From NCBI RefSeq assembly GCF_020151015.1, contig NZ_CP083747.1, positions 248,001-312,000 on the forward strand: a DNA stretch of 64,000 bases. The letters run 5' to 3'. Below, one piece after another: positions 16,721 through 24,480 of this stretch (positions within the stretch are counted from its first letter, which is position 1; each line of letters opens with the position of its first letter). The notes below the pieces were generated by a model. That model worked only from the letters and a program-made list of their open reading frames with translations, was not told where the DNA came from and did no database searches. Made by a program: the position numbers and the translations under genes. Source of the DNA: Pseudomonas sp. p1(2021b) (GTDB taxonomy: Bacteria; Pseudomonadota; Gammaproteobacteria; Pseudomonadales; Pseudomonadaceae).

Positions 16721-16815
16721 CAGTCTTGGTAACGGTGGATTCTCCACCTACAGCGCCGCGGCAGCTGTGGTTACCAGGACTGGGCTCTTTGTATATCAAA
16801 GGCCCAGTTTTTTTT
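16716..16815 (+). ncRNA. Candidate structured RNA or attenuator ending in a terminator
   Basis: CAGTCTTGGTAAC (16721-16733) pairs with GTTACCAGGACTG (16770-16782), 12 of 13 positions plus a G-U pair. Inside are two smaller hairpins: GGTGGATTCTCCACC (16734-16748) and ACAGC...GCTGT (16750-16767). The 3' strand of the long stem overlaps the 5' strand of an intrinsic terminator (16780-16815), so the two folds exclude each other. No gene is visible upstream on this strand. It could be an independent small RNA or the remnant of a leader. Confidence 0.4.
16780..16815 (+). terminator. Intrinsic terminator
   Basis: CTGGGC..TTTG/CAAA..GCCCAG stem followed by eight T. It ends a rightward transcript whose source is the candidate RNA above. 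Confidence 0.75.
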
Positions 16816-16871
16816 CGCCGCGGGCGCCTTTGTTAGCCCTTACGTCTAGAGGCGTATTAGCCTCCACTGTC

Positions 16872-17189
16872 TCAGTGACGTCGGGCCTTCCACAGACCCA
16901 CCGTACCACTGCCGCCGGCAGACTGATCGATGTTTGGAGAGTCGCCCGTCTCGATCACTTTTGTCCTCACTACCGATTTGTACGCCCCCGTCTCCAGTTT
17001 ACCGATGTACTCCTGCCAGTCCTCCGCCGCATGATTCTCGTTGGGAAGGGAATGACCTTTGGTCTTAATCCCACACCTCACACGATCCCGACCAGCTGCG
17101 TCCATCGCATAGGTGGTTATTGAATAGCCATCCCTCAGCTTCTCTTGCACTTGAAGCTCCAAAAGCCTGCTCATTTCCGATTTGTCCAT
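16872..17189 (-). CDS. Small hypothetical protein
   Basis: 105 aa from the ATG at 17189, behind ACCGAGGTTGCA; the longer frame to 17258 has an unlikely Ser/Pro-rich extension and is not used. Hydrophilic, helical N-terminus (MDKSEMSRLLELQVQEKLRD) then a mixed segment with GIKTKGHSLPNENHAAEDWQ. Not recognised. It is the second of two leftward genes with 17279-17746, 89 bp apart. Confidence 0.55.
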   Translation of the reverse strand: MDKSEMSRLLELQVQEKLRDGYSITTYAMDAAGRDRVRCGIKTKGHSLPNENHAAEDWQEYIGKLETGAYKSVVRTKVIETGDSPNIDQSAGGSGTVGLWKARRH

Positions 17190-17278
17190 TGCAACCTCGG
17201 TAAAAACATGTGAGGGGGCGAGCGGCTGGGAGCCGGGGCCACGAGATGAGGATCGCACACGCCACTACCATCTTGGCT

Positions 17279-17746
17279 CTACCCTAGCGGCAATGGCACC
17301 ATTTCTTCGCTAGTAGCTCTGAGATACCAATCTGAAAGGTAAGGGTTAGTACCAGCTGCATAACGCTTCGCAATTCTCGGATGCGATCTCACCCAGGCTC
17401 TCAATCCCTCCCAAGCCTTGCTGCGATAAAAAAGCGTTCGACTGTCCCAGCCCCCGTGGTCCAGCAACTTGATCCCGAACTCATCCGATAAGGCACGGGC
17501 ATCGTCAATAGTGAACCCCCTGAGAAATACCCGAGCTTCACTGCGATATTTGACGATGTACCACCCAAACCCATGGCACCTATAGCTAGTAGGATCGAAC
17601 TGAACGATGTTGCACACCCCGAGGTGCACACCATCATGGACGGCCGACCGTGGGGTGATTAATGAAATCCAGGGGCCTTCGTAAATCATTGAGGCCTCGA
17701 AAAGCTGACCCCTGATGGTGGCGCTGTGGAAGACGTTATTGTTCAT
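17279..17746 (-). CDS. Hypothetical protein
   Basis: 155 aa, ATG behind GGTAGAGTAGGCC. Soluble and rich in Trp and Tyr, with a run YRCHGFGWYIVKYRSEARVF near the centre and a basic helix AWVRSHPRIAKRYAAG near the C-terminus. No motif or family recognised. It is first of a leftward pair and is divergent from the lipoprotein gene at 17962. Confidence 0.6.
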   Translation of the reverse strand: MNNNVFHSATIRGQLFEASMIYEGPWISLITPRSAVHDGVHLGVCNIVQFDPTSYRCHGFGWYIVKYRSEARVFLRGFTIDDARALSDEFGIKLLDHGGWDSRTLFYRSKAWEGLRAWVRSHPRIAKRYAAGTNPYLSDWYLRATSEEMVPLPLG

Positions 17747-17923
17747 GGCCTACTCTACCTCTCCGCACTACCAGAAATTTTAGCCGATCCCCCTCCTGCA
17801 GCTCGTTGAGACGACTAGCGGTGCAGCGATTCGCAACTAACGCAGATGGCTATTTGCGCCGCCGGCAGCCCCGGCCCCATCTGCATGAGCATTTTGCCAC
17901 TAGCCTCCATGGCCACCCATCAG

Positions 17924-17944
17924 TATTATAGTTACATGTTATTC
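17924..17944 (+). promoter_or_regulatory. Copy of the plasmid-wide palindromic motif
   Basis: TATTATAGTTACATGTTATT then C, preceded by ATCAG. It ends 18 bp before the lipoprotein GTG start, the same spacing as at 53866 and 56845, consistent with a promoter giving a very short leader. Confidence 0.65.
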
Positions 17945-17961
17945 AACCCCCTGAGGCTCAC

Positions 17962-18600
17962 GTGATCCATAAAGCAATCGCGGCATTAGCTGCCACCTGC
18001 GTCATCATCGCCTTACCTGGTTGTGCAGCGAAGCCAATCACCGTTGAGAAAGGCCCGGTGCGCGTTCAAGCAGCACAGATCAACGGGCGCCTGGTAGAGG
18101 GTGTGCCTGTCAAGGCCGTGACCGAGGACGCCGCCCTTGGTGACATGACAGCGTATGTGAATGACGCTCTCAAGAAAGCTGGCTACAACCAGACTGCGGG
18201 TGATGCCAAGGTCACGTACACAATCAGCGAGGTCTATGCGGGCCCAGCCTCACAGTACAAGGAAGCTCACACAGCAGTGGGCAATGCTGTTGCCACGGGT
18301 GCCTCTCTGGCTGTATCCCTCGCGACCTGCTCACTGCTGAACAATTGCACCGACTCTGGGATGGTTGGGAACAACGTCGCCTCAGGCCTAACCGCAGCAT
18401 CCGATGCAGCACAGACCACCAGCGGCCAGAACGTCGACAAGCTCGCGGGGACGAACCTGGTGATTCACACGGTTTGCTTAACCGGCCGGGGTTGCGCCAG
18501 TTCAGCTGCAGCGACTTCAGACCCCTCGATCTCGCTGAATGATCTCCGTATGCAGAACGCCATGCTGGGCCTTCCCCGCACGATGAGGATCGGCGAGTAA
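17962..18600 (+). CDS. Putative lipoprotein
   Basis: 212 aa, GTG start with GAGG 8 bases upstream. A lipoprotein signal peptide with lipobox LPGC (Cys21) predicts processing by signal peptidase II and anchoring to a membrane. The mature part has a mixed domain (residues 45-95) and a hydrophobic Ala/Ser-rich segment with three cysteines around 105-125 (LATCSLLNNCTD). Related plasmid lipoproteins exist in pseudomonads in my memory, but I do not recognise the family. Likely expressed from the motif promoter 18 bp upstream. Confidence 0.7.
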   Translation: MIHKAIAALAATCVIIALPGCAAKPITVEKGPVRVQAAQINGRLVEGVPVKAVTEDAALGDMTAYVNDALKKAGYNQTAGDAKVTYTISEVYAGPASQYKEAHTAVGNAVATGASLAVSLATCSLLNNCTDSGMVGNNVASGLTAASDAAQTTSGQNVDKLAGTNLVIHTVCLTGRGCASSAAATSDPSISLNDLRMQNAMLGLPRTMRIGE

Positions 18601-18810
18601 CACCGCTGTTGTACGCTACCGGCTGCCTAGCAGCCGGTCTTCAAGGTTAGCACCATTGCTCCAGTCCCTTCTCCTCAGACCTTCCTTACTTAAATCCCCC
18701 TCTCACTGACGCCAGTCCAAGGCATCTAGTTTCTGCAAGAACGTTACGCATCTCCCGTTATCAGGCCTTCCACTGTTCCGGTGCAGGTCACTTTTAGAGG
18801 AGATTGCGAT

Positions 18811-19812
18811 ATGGCAATGCGCATCATCACGGGTCCAGCTGCTCAGCAAAACTCCGCTGCTTGGTTTGCATGGCGTCGTGAGGGAATCGGAGCTAGCGAG
18901 GCGCCCCAGATCATGGGCACGTCAAAATTCCGCAGTTCATATGAGCTTTTCAGACTCCGCCTGGGCATCGGGCCTCCCCCGCCGCCAAACCCCTACGTCG
19001 ATCGTATTCGAGCCAGGGGTCATCAGCTGGAACCCATAGCTAGGGCGGCTTATGAAAAGCACACCGGTACCACGGTTACGCCCATCATTGCCGAGAGTGA
19101 CTCGATCCCATTTATCAGGGCATCGCTAGACGGGTTCAATCCCTTTCTGGGGATACCGGTCGAGATCAAATGTCCAGGGGATACAGCTCATGGGCTTGCT
19201 CTCAAAGGAATCGTCCCACCGGAGTATGTGGACCAGGTTCAGCACCAGATCTTTGTTGCTGAAGCCAGCTTCGCCCACTACTACTCATTCGATGGGTCTA
19301 AAGGCGTGCTGCTCAAAGTCCCGCGTAACCAGAAGCGGATCGATCAAATACTTAAAGGCGAGCTCGACTTCTGGCACCGGCTCCAAACAGGCAAATGGAG
19401 TACAGATGAATGGGAAGCCGCAGCGGCCGCCTGGCGGCTGTCAAACCGGCAATTTCAGGAAGCCACAGCGCGAGAGGAAGCAGCCCGAGCTGTGCTGCTC
19501 TCTCAGATGCCGCCAGGCCGCAAGCGACATGAAAGTGAAGGTGTCTCTGTTCACCTTTCCACACGTAAAGGATCTGTCGACTGGCGCGCCTTGCTCAAAG
19601 CACACGGCGTAGACCTGACTGAAAGCCAAATCGATGTCTACAGGAAACCCTCTGTAGAACATGTGACTGTTCGTGATCAGTTCAATGCACCCCTGACGAT
19701 GCCTAACTTGCCGGCGGCGACTTTGCCTCAATCGGTATCCCCCACCGTGCAAACTGGACAGCCAGCACCTAAACCAGCGGTACAAACCTTGAGGAAGGAG
19801 TTCATCTTCTAA
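18811..19812 (+). CDS. YqaJ-type (lambda exonuclease-like) recombinase nuclease
   Basis: 333 aa from the ATG at 18811, set by GAGGAGATTGCGAT; the longer frame from 18781 has no ribosome site. It matches YqaJ/lambda-exonuclease nucleases of the PD-(D/E)xK fold: WFAWRREGIGASEAPQIMG (18-36), RARGHQLEPIARAAYE (67-82), SLDGF with D107, VEIKCPG with E118 and K120, and DQVQHQIFVAEA (141-152). Such 5'-3' exonucleases make single-stranded tails for annealing recombinases of phages and plasmids. No Beta/RecT partner is adjacent. Followed by a strong terminator. Confidence 0.85.
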   Translation: MAMRIITGPAAQQNSAAWFAWRREGIGASEAPQIMGTSKFRSSYELFRLRLGIGPPPPPNPYVDRIRARGHQLEPIARAAYEKHTGTTVTPIIAESDSIPFIRASLDGFNPFLGIPVEIKCPGDTAHGLALKGIVPPEYVDQVQHQIFVAEASFAHYYSFDGSKGVLLKVPRNQKRIDQILKGELDFWHRLQTGKWSTDEWEAAAAAWRLSNRQFQEATAREEAARAVLLSQMPPGRKRHESEGVSVHLSTRKGSVDWRALLKAHGVDLTESQIDVYRKPSVEHVTVRDQFNAPLTMPNLPAATLPQSVSPTVQTGQPAPKPAVQTLRKEFIF

Positions 19813-19819
19813 CGCTACA

Positions 19820-19844
19820 CCCCCCGGAAACGGGGGTTTTTTTT
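19820..19844 (+). terminator. Intrinsic terminator after the nuclease gene
   Basis: CCCCCGGAAACGGGGG followed by eight T. Confidence 0.85.
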
Positions 19845-19903
19845 GCCTGTTTTGCACAGGCGTGTGCGGCATCCCCTCTCATAAAGCGAACCTGGGAGAC
19901 CAA

Positions 19904-20449
19904 ATGAAACGTATCAATAGGCATGTATCCGCGTGGCTTGTAGTAGTTTGTATCTACACCGCGTTGGTGGCGGCTACGGGTGCATCGCATAAGCTAGCGC
20001 TATTCACATTGACGTTTGTTATATGTGTACCAGTGATTGCTTGGTGGAAAACAGGAAGCTTCACATATTGGCCGGTTATTCATACCAAAAGTGACAATGC
20101 TTCATTTAAACCAAAACGGACATACGACCACGAACGTACAGGACAGACTAAAGGCAAGCGGGATACGCCGAAGGCGTATGACCTTAGCGACATTCCGCAC
20201 CCACCTAAAAGAAGAAACGATGCACATCTCAAGAATCTTCCTCAAGGAAACGGCATCAGTCCACCCACCAGTAAACAGCGGCCAAAACCCGTGCAATGTG
20301 CACTCGTAGCCAAAAGGGTCAAGCAACTGATCCCGGAAAATGTAGCTCCTACTATTGGATCCATGGGCGACCTGTTCGAAGATCAAACCCGCATAGTAGA
20401 CACGTTAGAAGACATTCTCATTGTTCCTGATGGAGACGTCTTTCTTTAA
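19904..20449 (+). CDS. Membrane-anchored hypothetical protein
   Basis: 181 aa from the ATG at 19904 (CTGGGAGACCAA upstream); the frame opening at 19862 overlaps the previous terminator region and is less likely. Two close hydrophobic helices at residues 8-27 and 30-48, then a long hydrophilic, Pro/Lys-rich tail (PHPPKRRNDAHLKNLPQ) ending in an acidic segment. AT content is higher than that of its neighbours, which may indicate transfer. Not recognised. Confidence 0.6.
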   Translation: MKRINRHVSAWLVVVCIYTALVAATGASHKLALFTLTFVICVPVIAWWKTGSFTYWPVIHTKSDNASFKPKRTYDHERTGQTKGKRDTPKAYDLSDIPHPPKRRNDAHLKNLPQGNGISPPTSKQRPKPVQCALVAKRVKQLIPENVAPTIGSMGDLFEDQTRIVDTLEDILIVPDGDVFL

Positions 20450-20460
20450 CTGCATCACAT

Positions 20461-20495
20461 AAACCAGCGCCTTATTTAAGGCGCTGGTTTTTTTA
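20461..20495 (+). terminator. Intrinsic terminator
   Basis: AACCAGCGCCTT / AAGGCGCTGGTT with a short AT loop, then T7. Confidence 0.85.
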
Positions 20496-20623
20496 TTCAT
20501 CAAATAGATTACACTTCACCCACCCAAGGCCTGAGCTGCATTTTTGCATACGAAAAATCGTGCAGACCAAATTTTGCACGCATTAAACCGCACTTTTTAG
20601 GGAACTTTTCTGGCGCCGATTTG

Positions 20624-20653
20624 TTGACCCTCATAACAACACGTCCCTATAAT
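20624..20653 (+). promoter_or_regulatory. Sigma-70 promoter of the 20703 gene
   Basis: TTGACC (20624-20629) and TATAAT (20648-20653) separated by 18 bp. The spacer contains CATAACAACACG, a partial match to the palindromic motif, so repressor binding here is possible. Confidence 0.7.
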
Positions 20654-20702
20654 TTGTCCCGCATCGCCAATCAACGGACTAGATAGGAATTAGGGACACA
20701 GC

Positions 20703-20987
20703 ATGTCTTTCAGCTTTGACACATACCAGGGAGCTACGGAAATCGGTCTTTCGTCGCTGGGTTGCCTCTCAACCGATGGCAAACCGCACTGCCCACGATT
20801 CAATAAAAGCTGCTCTAACAAATGCGCATCCAAGTGCATGCTCAAAGCAATGACAGACTTCCCAGAAGCCAAGACTGAAATTCTTCTGGCTGGCGTCGTT
20901 ATCGCGTCAACATTTGCATCAGATATGACTGAGGTTCACGCGGCATTGTCCGGCTTCGAGCGGGCAATCCAGGCTACCTGCATCTGA
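20703..20987 (+). CDS. 94-aa protein, paralogue of 21155
   Basis: 94 aa, ATG behind AGGAATTAGGGACACAGC. N-terminal block YQGATEIGLSSLG, a Cys-rich middle (HCPRFNKSCSNKCASKC, four cysteines in 15 residues) and a helical C-terminal block FPEAKTEILLAGVVIAS. The first and last blocks recur in the 94-aa product of 21155-21439, but the cysteines do not. The Cys cluster suggests metal binding. Not recognised; transcribed from its own strong promoter. Confidence 0.65.
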   Translation: MSFSFDTYQGATEIGLSSLGCLSTDGKPHCPRFNKSCSNKCASKCMLKAMTDFPEAKTEILLAGVVIASTFASDMTEVHAALSGFERAIQATCI

Positions 20988-21082
20988 TCACTCGCCCCTG
21001 CATCACCAATCACATGCCTGCGTAATGCACAGTACAACGATTTGAAACGGACCAGTCTTCCACTTACGCGTTATGGATTTGA

Positions 21083-21110
21083 TTGACGTTCTCTGTCACG
21101 TACGTATAAT
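21083..21110 (+). promoter_or_regulatory. Sigma-70 promoter overlapped by the palindromic motif
   Basis: TTGACG (21083-21088) and TATAAT (21105-21110) with a 16-bp spacer. CACGTACGTATAAT (21097-21110), half of the plasmid-wide palindrome, covers the -10, so a protein bound here would compete with RNA polymerase. A hairpin AGCGACC..GGTCGCT follows at 21118-21137 in the leader. Confidence 0.65.
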
Positions 21111-21154
21111 CAATAAAAGCGACCTTATGCGGTCGCTACCAGAGGTAATGCTTC

Positions 21155-21439
21155 ATGATCCACGAGTACTCCCCAATCGAAATCGGCCTGGACGCCCTTG
21201 GTGTGGAACCTGGTCAGAACCCCAGCACAGTGTTCGGGGTGGATGATCTAAGCCAAGCGGACCAGATCCGAAAAGTAGGTGAGCGGATCGAGCACGCGAT
21301 GAGTGCCTACCCTGAGATCAAGACTGAGATCTTGGCCGCCGGCATCAATGTCCTCCTCGATGTGTCCAGTTCGCTGGCGCAATTCAGGAGTGTCGCTCTC
21401 CCTCAACTGGACCGATCTGTGGATACCGTGGCTGCGTAG
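21155..21439 (+). CDS. 94-aa protein, paralogue of 20703
   Basis: 94 aa, ATG behind AGAGGTAATGCTTC. Shares with the 20703 product the pattern EIGL..LG near the N-terminus and YPEIKTEILAAGINVLLDVS near the C-terminus; overall length is identical. Lacks the Cys cluster. Likely a helical small protein. It precedes the sigma-like/HTH gene by 24 bp and probably shares its transcript, so it could be a regulator or partner of that protein. Confidence 0.65.
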   Translation: MIHEYSPIEIGLDALGVEPGQNPSTVFGVDDLSQADQIRKVGERIEHAMSAYPEIKTEILAAGINVLLDVSSSLAQFRSVALPQLDRSVDTVAA

Positions 21440-21463
21440 GTTGGATAAATCAACGAGCCCTTT

Positions 21464-22633
21464 ATGGCAGTAGAAAAGATTGATGCCCTGGAGCAAGAGA
21501 CTGCTTCAGGGCTTGTGCAAGACACCGACATCGAGTCACTCCCCCCCTCCGAGCCATCCGGCCCCCCCTCGACCTTTGAAAAGCTGTGCGGGACTTACAT
21601 CTCGAATGTGGACCGCTCACGCAAGTTTGTGAACCGTCTGGCCTTCGAGATGGATCGCGATGAGCGCGTTCGCAAAATCTGCAGGGTCAAGCTCCGTCAA
21701 AACAAGTGCGAACTCAGCGACTTTGAAGAGGTCCTGCAAAGGACGCTGGAAGTCTTCTTCGGCTCTATGCTGGCTAAGATTGAAGATCAGGATGCCGTCT
21801 ATGCGGTTGTGTACGCTGTGGCGCACAACGTCAGCCGAGAAGTCCTGCGAGATCGCCAGAAGCTGATGATCAATCATCGCTCCATCGAGGACATGCAAGA
21901 GAAGGGTGAGGAACTGGAGCAAGTCGGTCTAGCCGACCAGGTAGAAGTAGACCACGATCGAGATATCGATACAGAAGCTGCCACCATTAAAATGGCCGCA
22001 GCACTTAAACGGGTGATCAACGGAGAACAAACAGTGGCCAGTTCCGGCATCTATGCCATGGATCAAGATCCAATGGTACGCCTTGTACAACCTCAGCCTA
22101 CGGACGACCAAGAAAACGATACGGACACTTCATCGCGATCCAAGCCAGCTGATGCTGGTGTGAAGCGTCCCCGCGGCGGAAGCCGGGCCGAGCTTTCGGT
22201 TGATCAGCAAGAACTGGTGAAGATCGGCTCTGACCTGGGCCTACGCAATCAAGACTACGCCTTTGCCCTGGGCATCGGTCTCCCTCGACTCTCCTCCTAC
22301 ATCTATGGCCGGACTGCGTCGGTGCCCACGGAGGTAATGGAAAAGGCTCGGGGTCTTCTGGCAGAGGAGCCGCACCGGAGAGAACGCCTTTTGCGTTTCG
22401 ACCGGGACATGAACGTCATCTTGGCTGAATGGATGACTCGCCTCGCCATCGATACCGAGAAAGACGAAGACATGGCCACCATACTTGGGGTGACCAAAAT
22501 GACGATCTACCGGTGGCGCAACAACGAGACCAAACCCGATGCAACGGCCCTGGCTCGTTATGAGCAGCGGATCGACTACGAAATGCGCATGAGAAAAGCT
22601 GTAGAGCAGCGGCTTCAAGCAGAGCGCACTTAA
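21464..22633 (+). CDS. Sigma-factor-like protein fused to two helix-turn-helix domains
   Basis: 389 aa. Residues 50-145 resemble region 2 of sigma-70-type factors (FEEVLQRTLEVFFGSMLAKI, then VYAVAHNVSREVLRDRQK). After an acidic linker, two helix-turn-helix segments follow: about 250-290 (LGLRNQDYAFALGIGLPRLS) and about 333-372 (DMATILGVTKMTIYRWRNNE, then TKPDATALARYEQRI). This combination is unusual; sigma factors normally end in a single region 4. It might direct RNA polymerase, or be a repressor with a decayed sigma domain. Codon start lacks a strong ribosome site. Monocistronic or with the 94-aa gene upstream. Confidence 0.65.
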   Translation: MAVEKIDALEQETASGLVQDTDIESLPPSEPSGPPSTFEKLCGTYISNVDRSRKFVNRLAFEMDRDERVRKICRVKLRQNKCELSDFEEVLQRTLEVFFGSMLAKIEDQDAVYAVVYAVAHNVSREVLRDRQKLMINHRSIEDMQEKGEELEQVGLADQVEVDHDRDIDTEAATIKMAAALKRVINGEQTVASSGIYAMDQDPMVRLVQPQPTDDQENDTDTSSRSKPADAGVKRPRGGSRAELSVDQQELVKIGSDLGLRNQDYAFALGIGLPRLSSYIYGRTASVPTEVMEKARGLLAEEPHRRERLLRFDRDMNVILAEWMTRLAIDTEKDEDMATILGVTKMTIYRWRNNETKPDATALARYEQRIDYEMRMRKAVEQRLQAERT

Positions 22634-22638
22634 ATAAG

Positions 22639-22664
22639 AACCCGCATCTATGCGGGTTTTTTTT
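22639..22664 (+). terminator. Intrinsic terminator
   Basis: ACCCGCATCTATGCGGGT then T8. Confidence 0.85.
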
Positions 22665-22669
22665 GGACG

Positions 22670-22697
22670 AAAAAAAACCGGCTGCAGAAGCCGGTTT
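22670..22697 (-). terminator. Terminator of the MvaT-like gene
   Basis: On the minus strand AACCGGCTTCTGCAGCCGGTT followed by T-rich sequence; back-to-back with the previous terminator. Confidence 0.8.
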
Positions 22698-22716
22698 TGT
22701 GAAGAGCTAATGGGGC

Positions 22717-23085
22717 TTAGCTTTTCCAGGATTCGACGACGTCACCACCATACTGAGTTTTCCACTCTTTCAGCTGGCGGTGATTGCCGCCTTTGGTCTC
22801 GATAGTCTCACCGGTGTGGGGATTTTTATAGACCTTGACCTCACGTGGCTTACGTTGCTGACGATCGGCTTCTGGCCGTGCATTGATTTTGCGCAGACTT
22901 GAAGCCGGGTCAAGTATGGCGATGACCTTGCCCAAATTCGCGCCGTACTCTTCCATCAGGCTTTTGAGCTTTTCTTCGAACTCAATCTCACGTTGCAGCC
23001 CTGAATCATTTTTCAGCGCTTCCAAAGCAGAAAGTTGCTCTTGCAGTGCTTTCTCTGCAGCACGAAATTCAGCCAACTTGCTCAT
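22717..23085 (-). CDS. MvaT/MvaU-family H-NS-like silencer
   Basis: 122 aa, the normal length for MvaT proteins of pseudomonads. An N-terminal coiled-coil oligomerisation region (residues 1-60, FRAAEKALQEQLSALEALK) is followed by a linker and the C-terminal DNA-binding segment KVYKNPHTGETIETKGGNHR and QLKEWKTQYG. These proteins bind AT-rich DNA and silence foreign genes; plasmid copies such as Pmr of pCAR1 are known to dampen the cost of plasmid carriage. It is likely a key global regulator here, working with chromosomal MvaT. It is divergent from 23197 with an AT-rich shared promoter region. Confidence 0.9.
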   Translation of the reverse strand: MSKLAEFRAAEKALQEQLSALEALKNDSGLQREIEFEEKLKSLMEEYGANLGKVIAILDPASSLRKINARPEADRQQRKPREVKVYKNPHTGETIETKGGNHRQLKEWKTQYGGDVVESWKS

Positions 23086-23196
23086 GCGTAATCCTCATTG
23101 GTGTGCAATTCAGCAAACAAGTATCTATAACTAATTTGCATAAAAATTACTATACCCTAGGTGCTGTTCTTTTTCTACTGAGTCGACGGAAATTCC

Positions 23197-23520
23197 ATGA
23201 TTTGCAACGCTGATGAGTACGCAGAAAGCGGCCGCCACCACCACATTGCAACACTGCTTGCCGGCCGTAACTTCGAGGGCGTCTACTTGATTTCAGAGCC
23301 ACCCAAGAGCGCACTCATTGAGGGGGAGACTTGGTTGAGCTTCATTGCATCCGACCTCACCGGCACCATCAGCTGCATCGTTGATCCAGCAAGGGCAGGC
23401 TGGGTAGAGGGTGACTGCTTTACGAGCATTTGGGTGCTTCTGAGAGGCCAGGTAGCTCACTTCCAGGACCAGTTGCATGCGCGCATCAGTGAGCTACACC
23501 AACTGAAAATGCAGTGGTAA
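23197..23520 (+). CDS. Small hypothetical protein
   Basis: 107 aa, ATG with only a weak ribosome site (CGGAAATTCC). A soluble mixed protein with YLISEPPKSALIEGETWL and a C-terminal helix ending HQLKMQW. No motif recognised. Divergent from the MvaT-like gene, convergent with 23558, and closed by a shared bidirectional terminator. Confidence 0.5.
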   Translation: MICNADEYAESGRHHHIATLLAGRNFEGVYLISEPPKSALIEGETWLSFIASDLTGTISCIVDPARAGWVEGDCFTSIWVLLRGQVAHFQDQLHARISELHQLKMQW

Positions 23521-23559
23521 AAAAAAGACCTTCTGGAGGGTATCCAGAAGGTCTTTTTT
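23521..23559. terminator. Bidirectional terminator
   Basis: AAAAAAGACCTTCTGG / CCAGAAGGTCTTTTTT, a perfect stem with A and T runs on both sides between convergent genes. Confidence 0.85.
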
Positions 23560-24175
23560 ACACCAAGGCCCGAATGCAGGCCTTGCTCAATGCAACACGG
23601 GTGATGCTCGCCATCGTCAGTACCTGATAAGCGGCAACAGCCCTCCCCTCCCCCAGCGCCAAGGTGGCCAGCGTCAGCAAAGCATCTGCCGGCACGAGCG
23701 CAAACTCAGCGGAACTGGAATCTTCGAAATCAAGGGTGATTTCCTCATCATCTGCCACCCGATCGCCGGAGCATAGCCCGTCAAACGCATGAGGGGCCTC
23801 GGATAGGATGAGGTCGAAGAACTCAACGTAAGCGCGCAACTCGCTGGTGGAACCAGCTGAAAACGTGCGGCCATTATTGAGGGAATTTTGAACGGTGTGA
23901 ATCACATACTCGACAGCCTCTACTTCGCTGAGGAGGTCCTGCTTGGCCGACAGTAGCGAGTCCTGTACAGATGACCCAGTGGCAGCATCTGTCAGCCCGG
24001 TGACATCCAGGTCACCACCCAGATCGCTATAGCGACACTGGGCGAGCACCTTGATCTGGGCTACGTAGGAAGAATCGGCTTGGACCTCTTCCGCGAACGG
24101 CTCCCCATTGGGGAACAGTCCGGAAATCAGCAGGGAACGAGTTTGCGCTTGATTATGTTGTGGGTACGAAATCAT
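23558..24175 (-). CDS. Hypothetical protein
   Basis: 205 aa, ATG behind CAGGAGACCCAC. Acidic, largely helical (for example SAKQDLLSEVEAVEYVIHTV) with an Asp/Glu-rich segment ADDEEITLDFEDSS around 143-156. No family recognised. The following 300 bp to the next gene hold no clear gene but carry a weak match to the palindromic motif near 24309-24331 (GTGACGTACATCTCCGCGTT). Confidence 0.6.
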   Translation of the reverse strand: MISYPQHNQAQTRSLLISGLFPNGEPFAEEVQADSSYVAQIKVLAQCRYSDLGGDLDVTGLTDAATGSSVQDSLLSAKQDLLSEVEAVEYVIHTVQNSLNNGRTFSAGSTSELRAYVEFFDLILSEAPHAFDGLCSGDRVADDEEITLDFEDSSSAEFALVPADALLTLATLALGEGRAVAAYQVLTMASITRVALSKACIRALV

Positions 24176-24480
24176 GTGGGTCTCCTGAAAGAGTGTGCTG
24201 TTGAGGCTTTTCGCCTAACTGCCTTGCCTCAGGGGATGTGTCACATGCGTGTGTAAGATGAAATCACGAACCAATAACGAAAAATACTATCAAAATTTAA
24301 TCAATACAGGTGACGTACATCTCCGCGTTACGGATTGCTGAAATTACTTTTTTTTGGCCATTTGACACTATCGGCGCAGGTTTCCAATTCTTGAATCATT
24401 AATGACCGTGCCTGTTCAAGACGTTACAATTTGAATTTCTACCTACGGATAGATGGCTCAAAATTTCACTGAGACTTTTT
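24176..24480. other. Intergenic region
   Basis: About 300 bp, AT-rich around 24270-24310 and 24345-24360. It contains a weak copy of the plasmid-wide motif (24305-24331). It should hold divergent promoters for 23558 and 24481. Confidence 0.35.
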
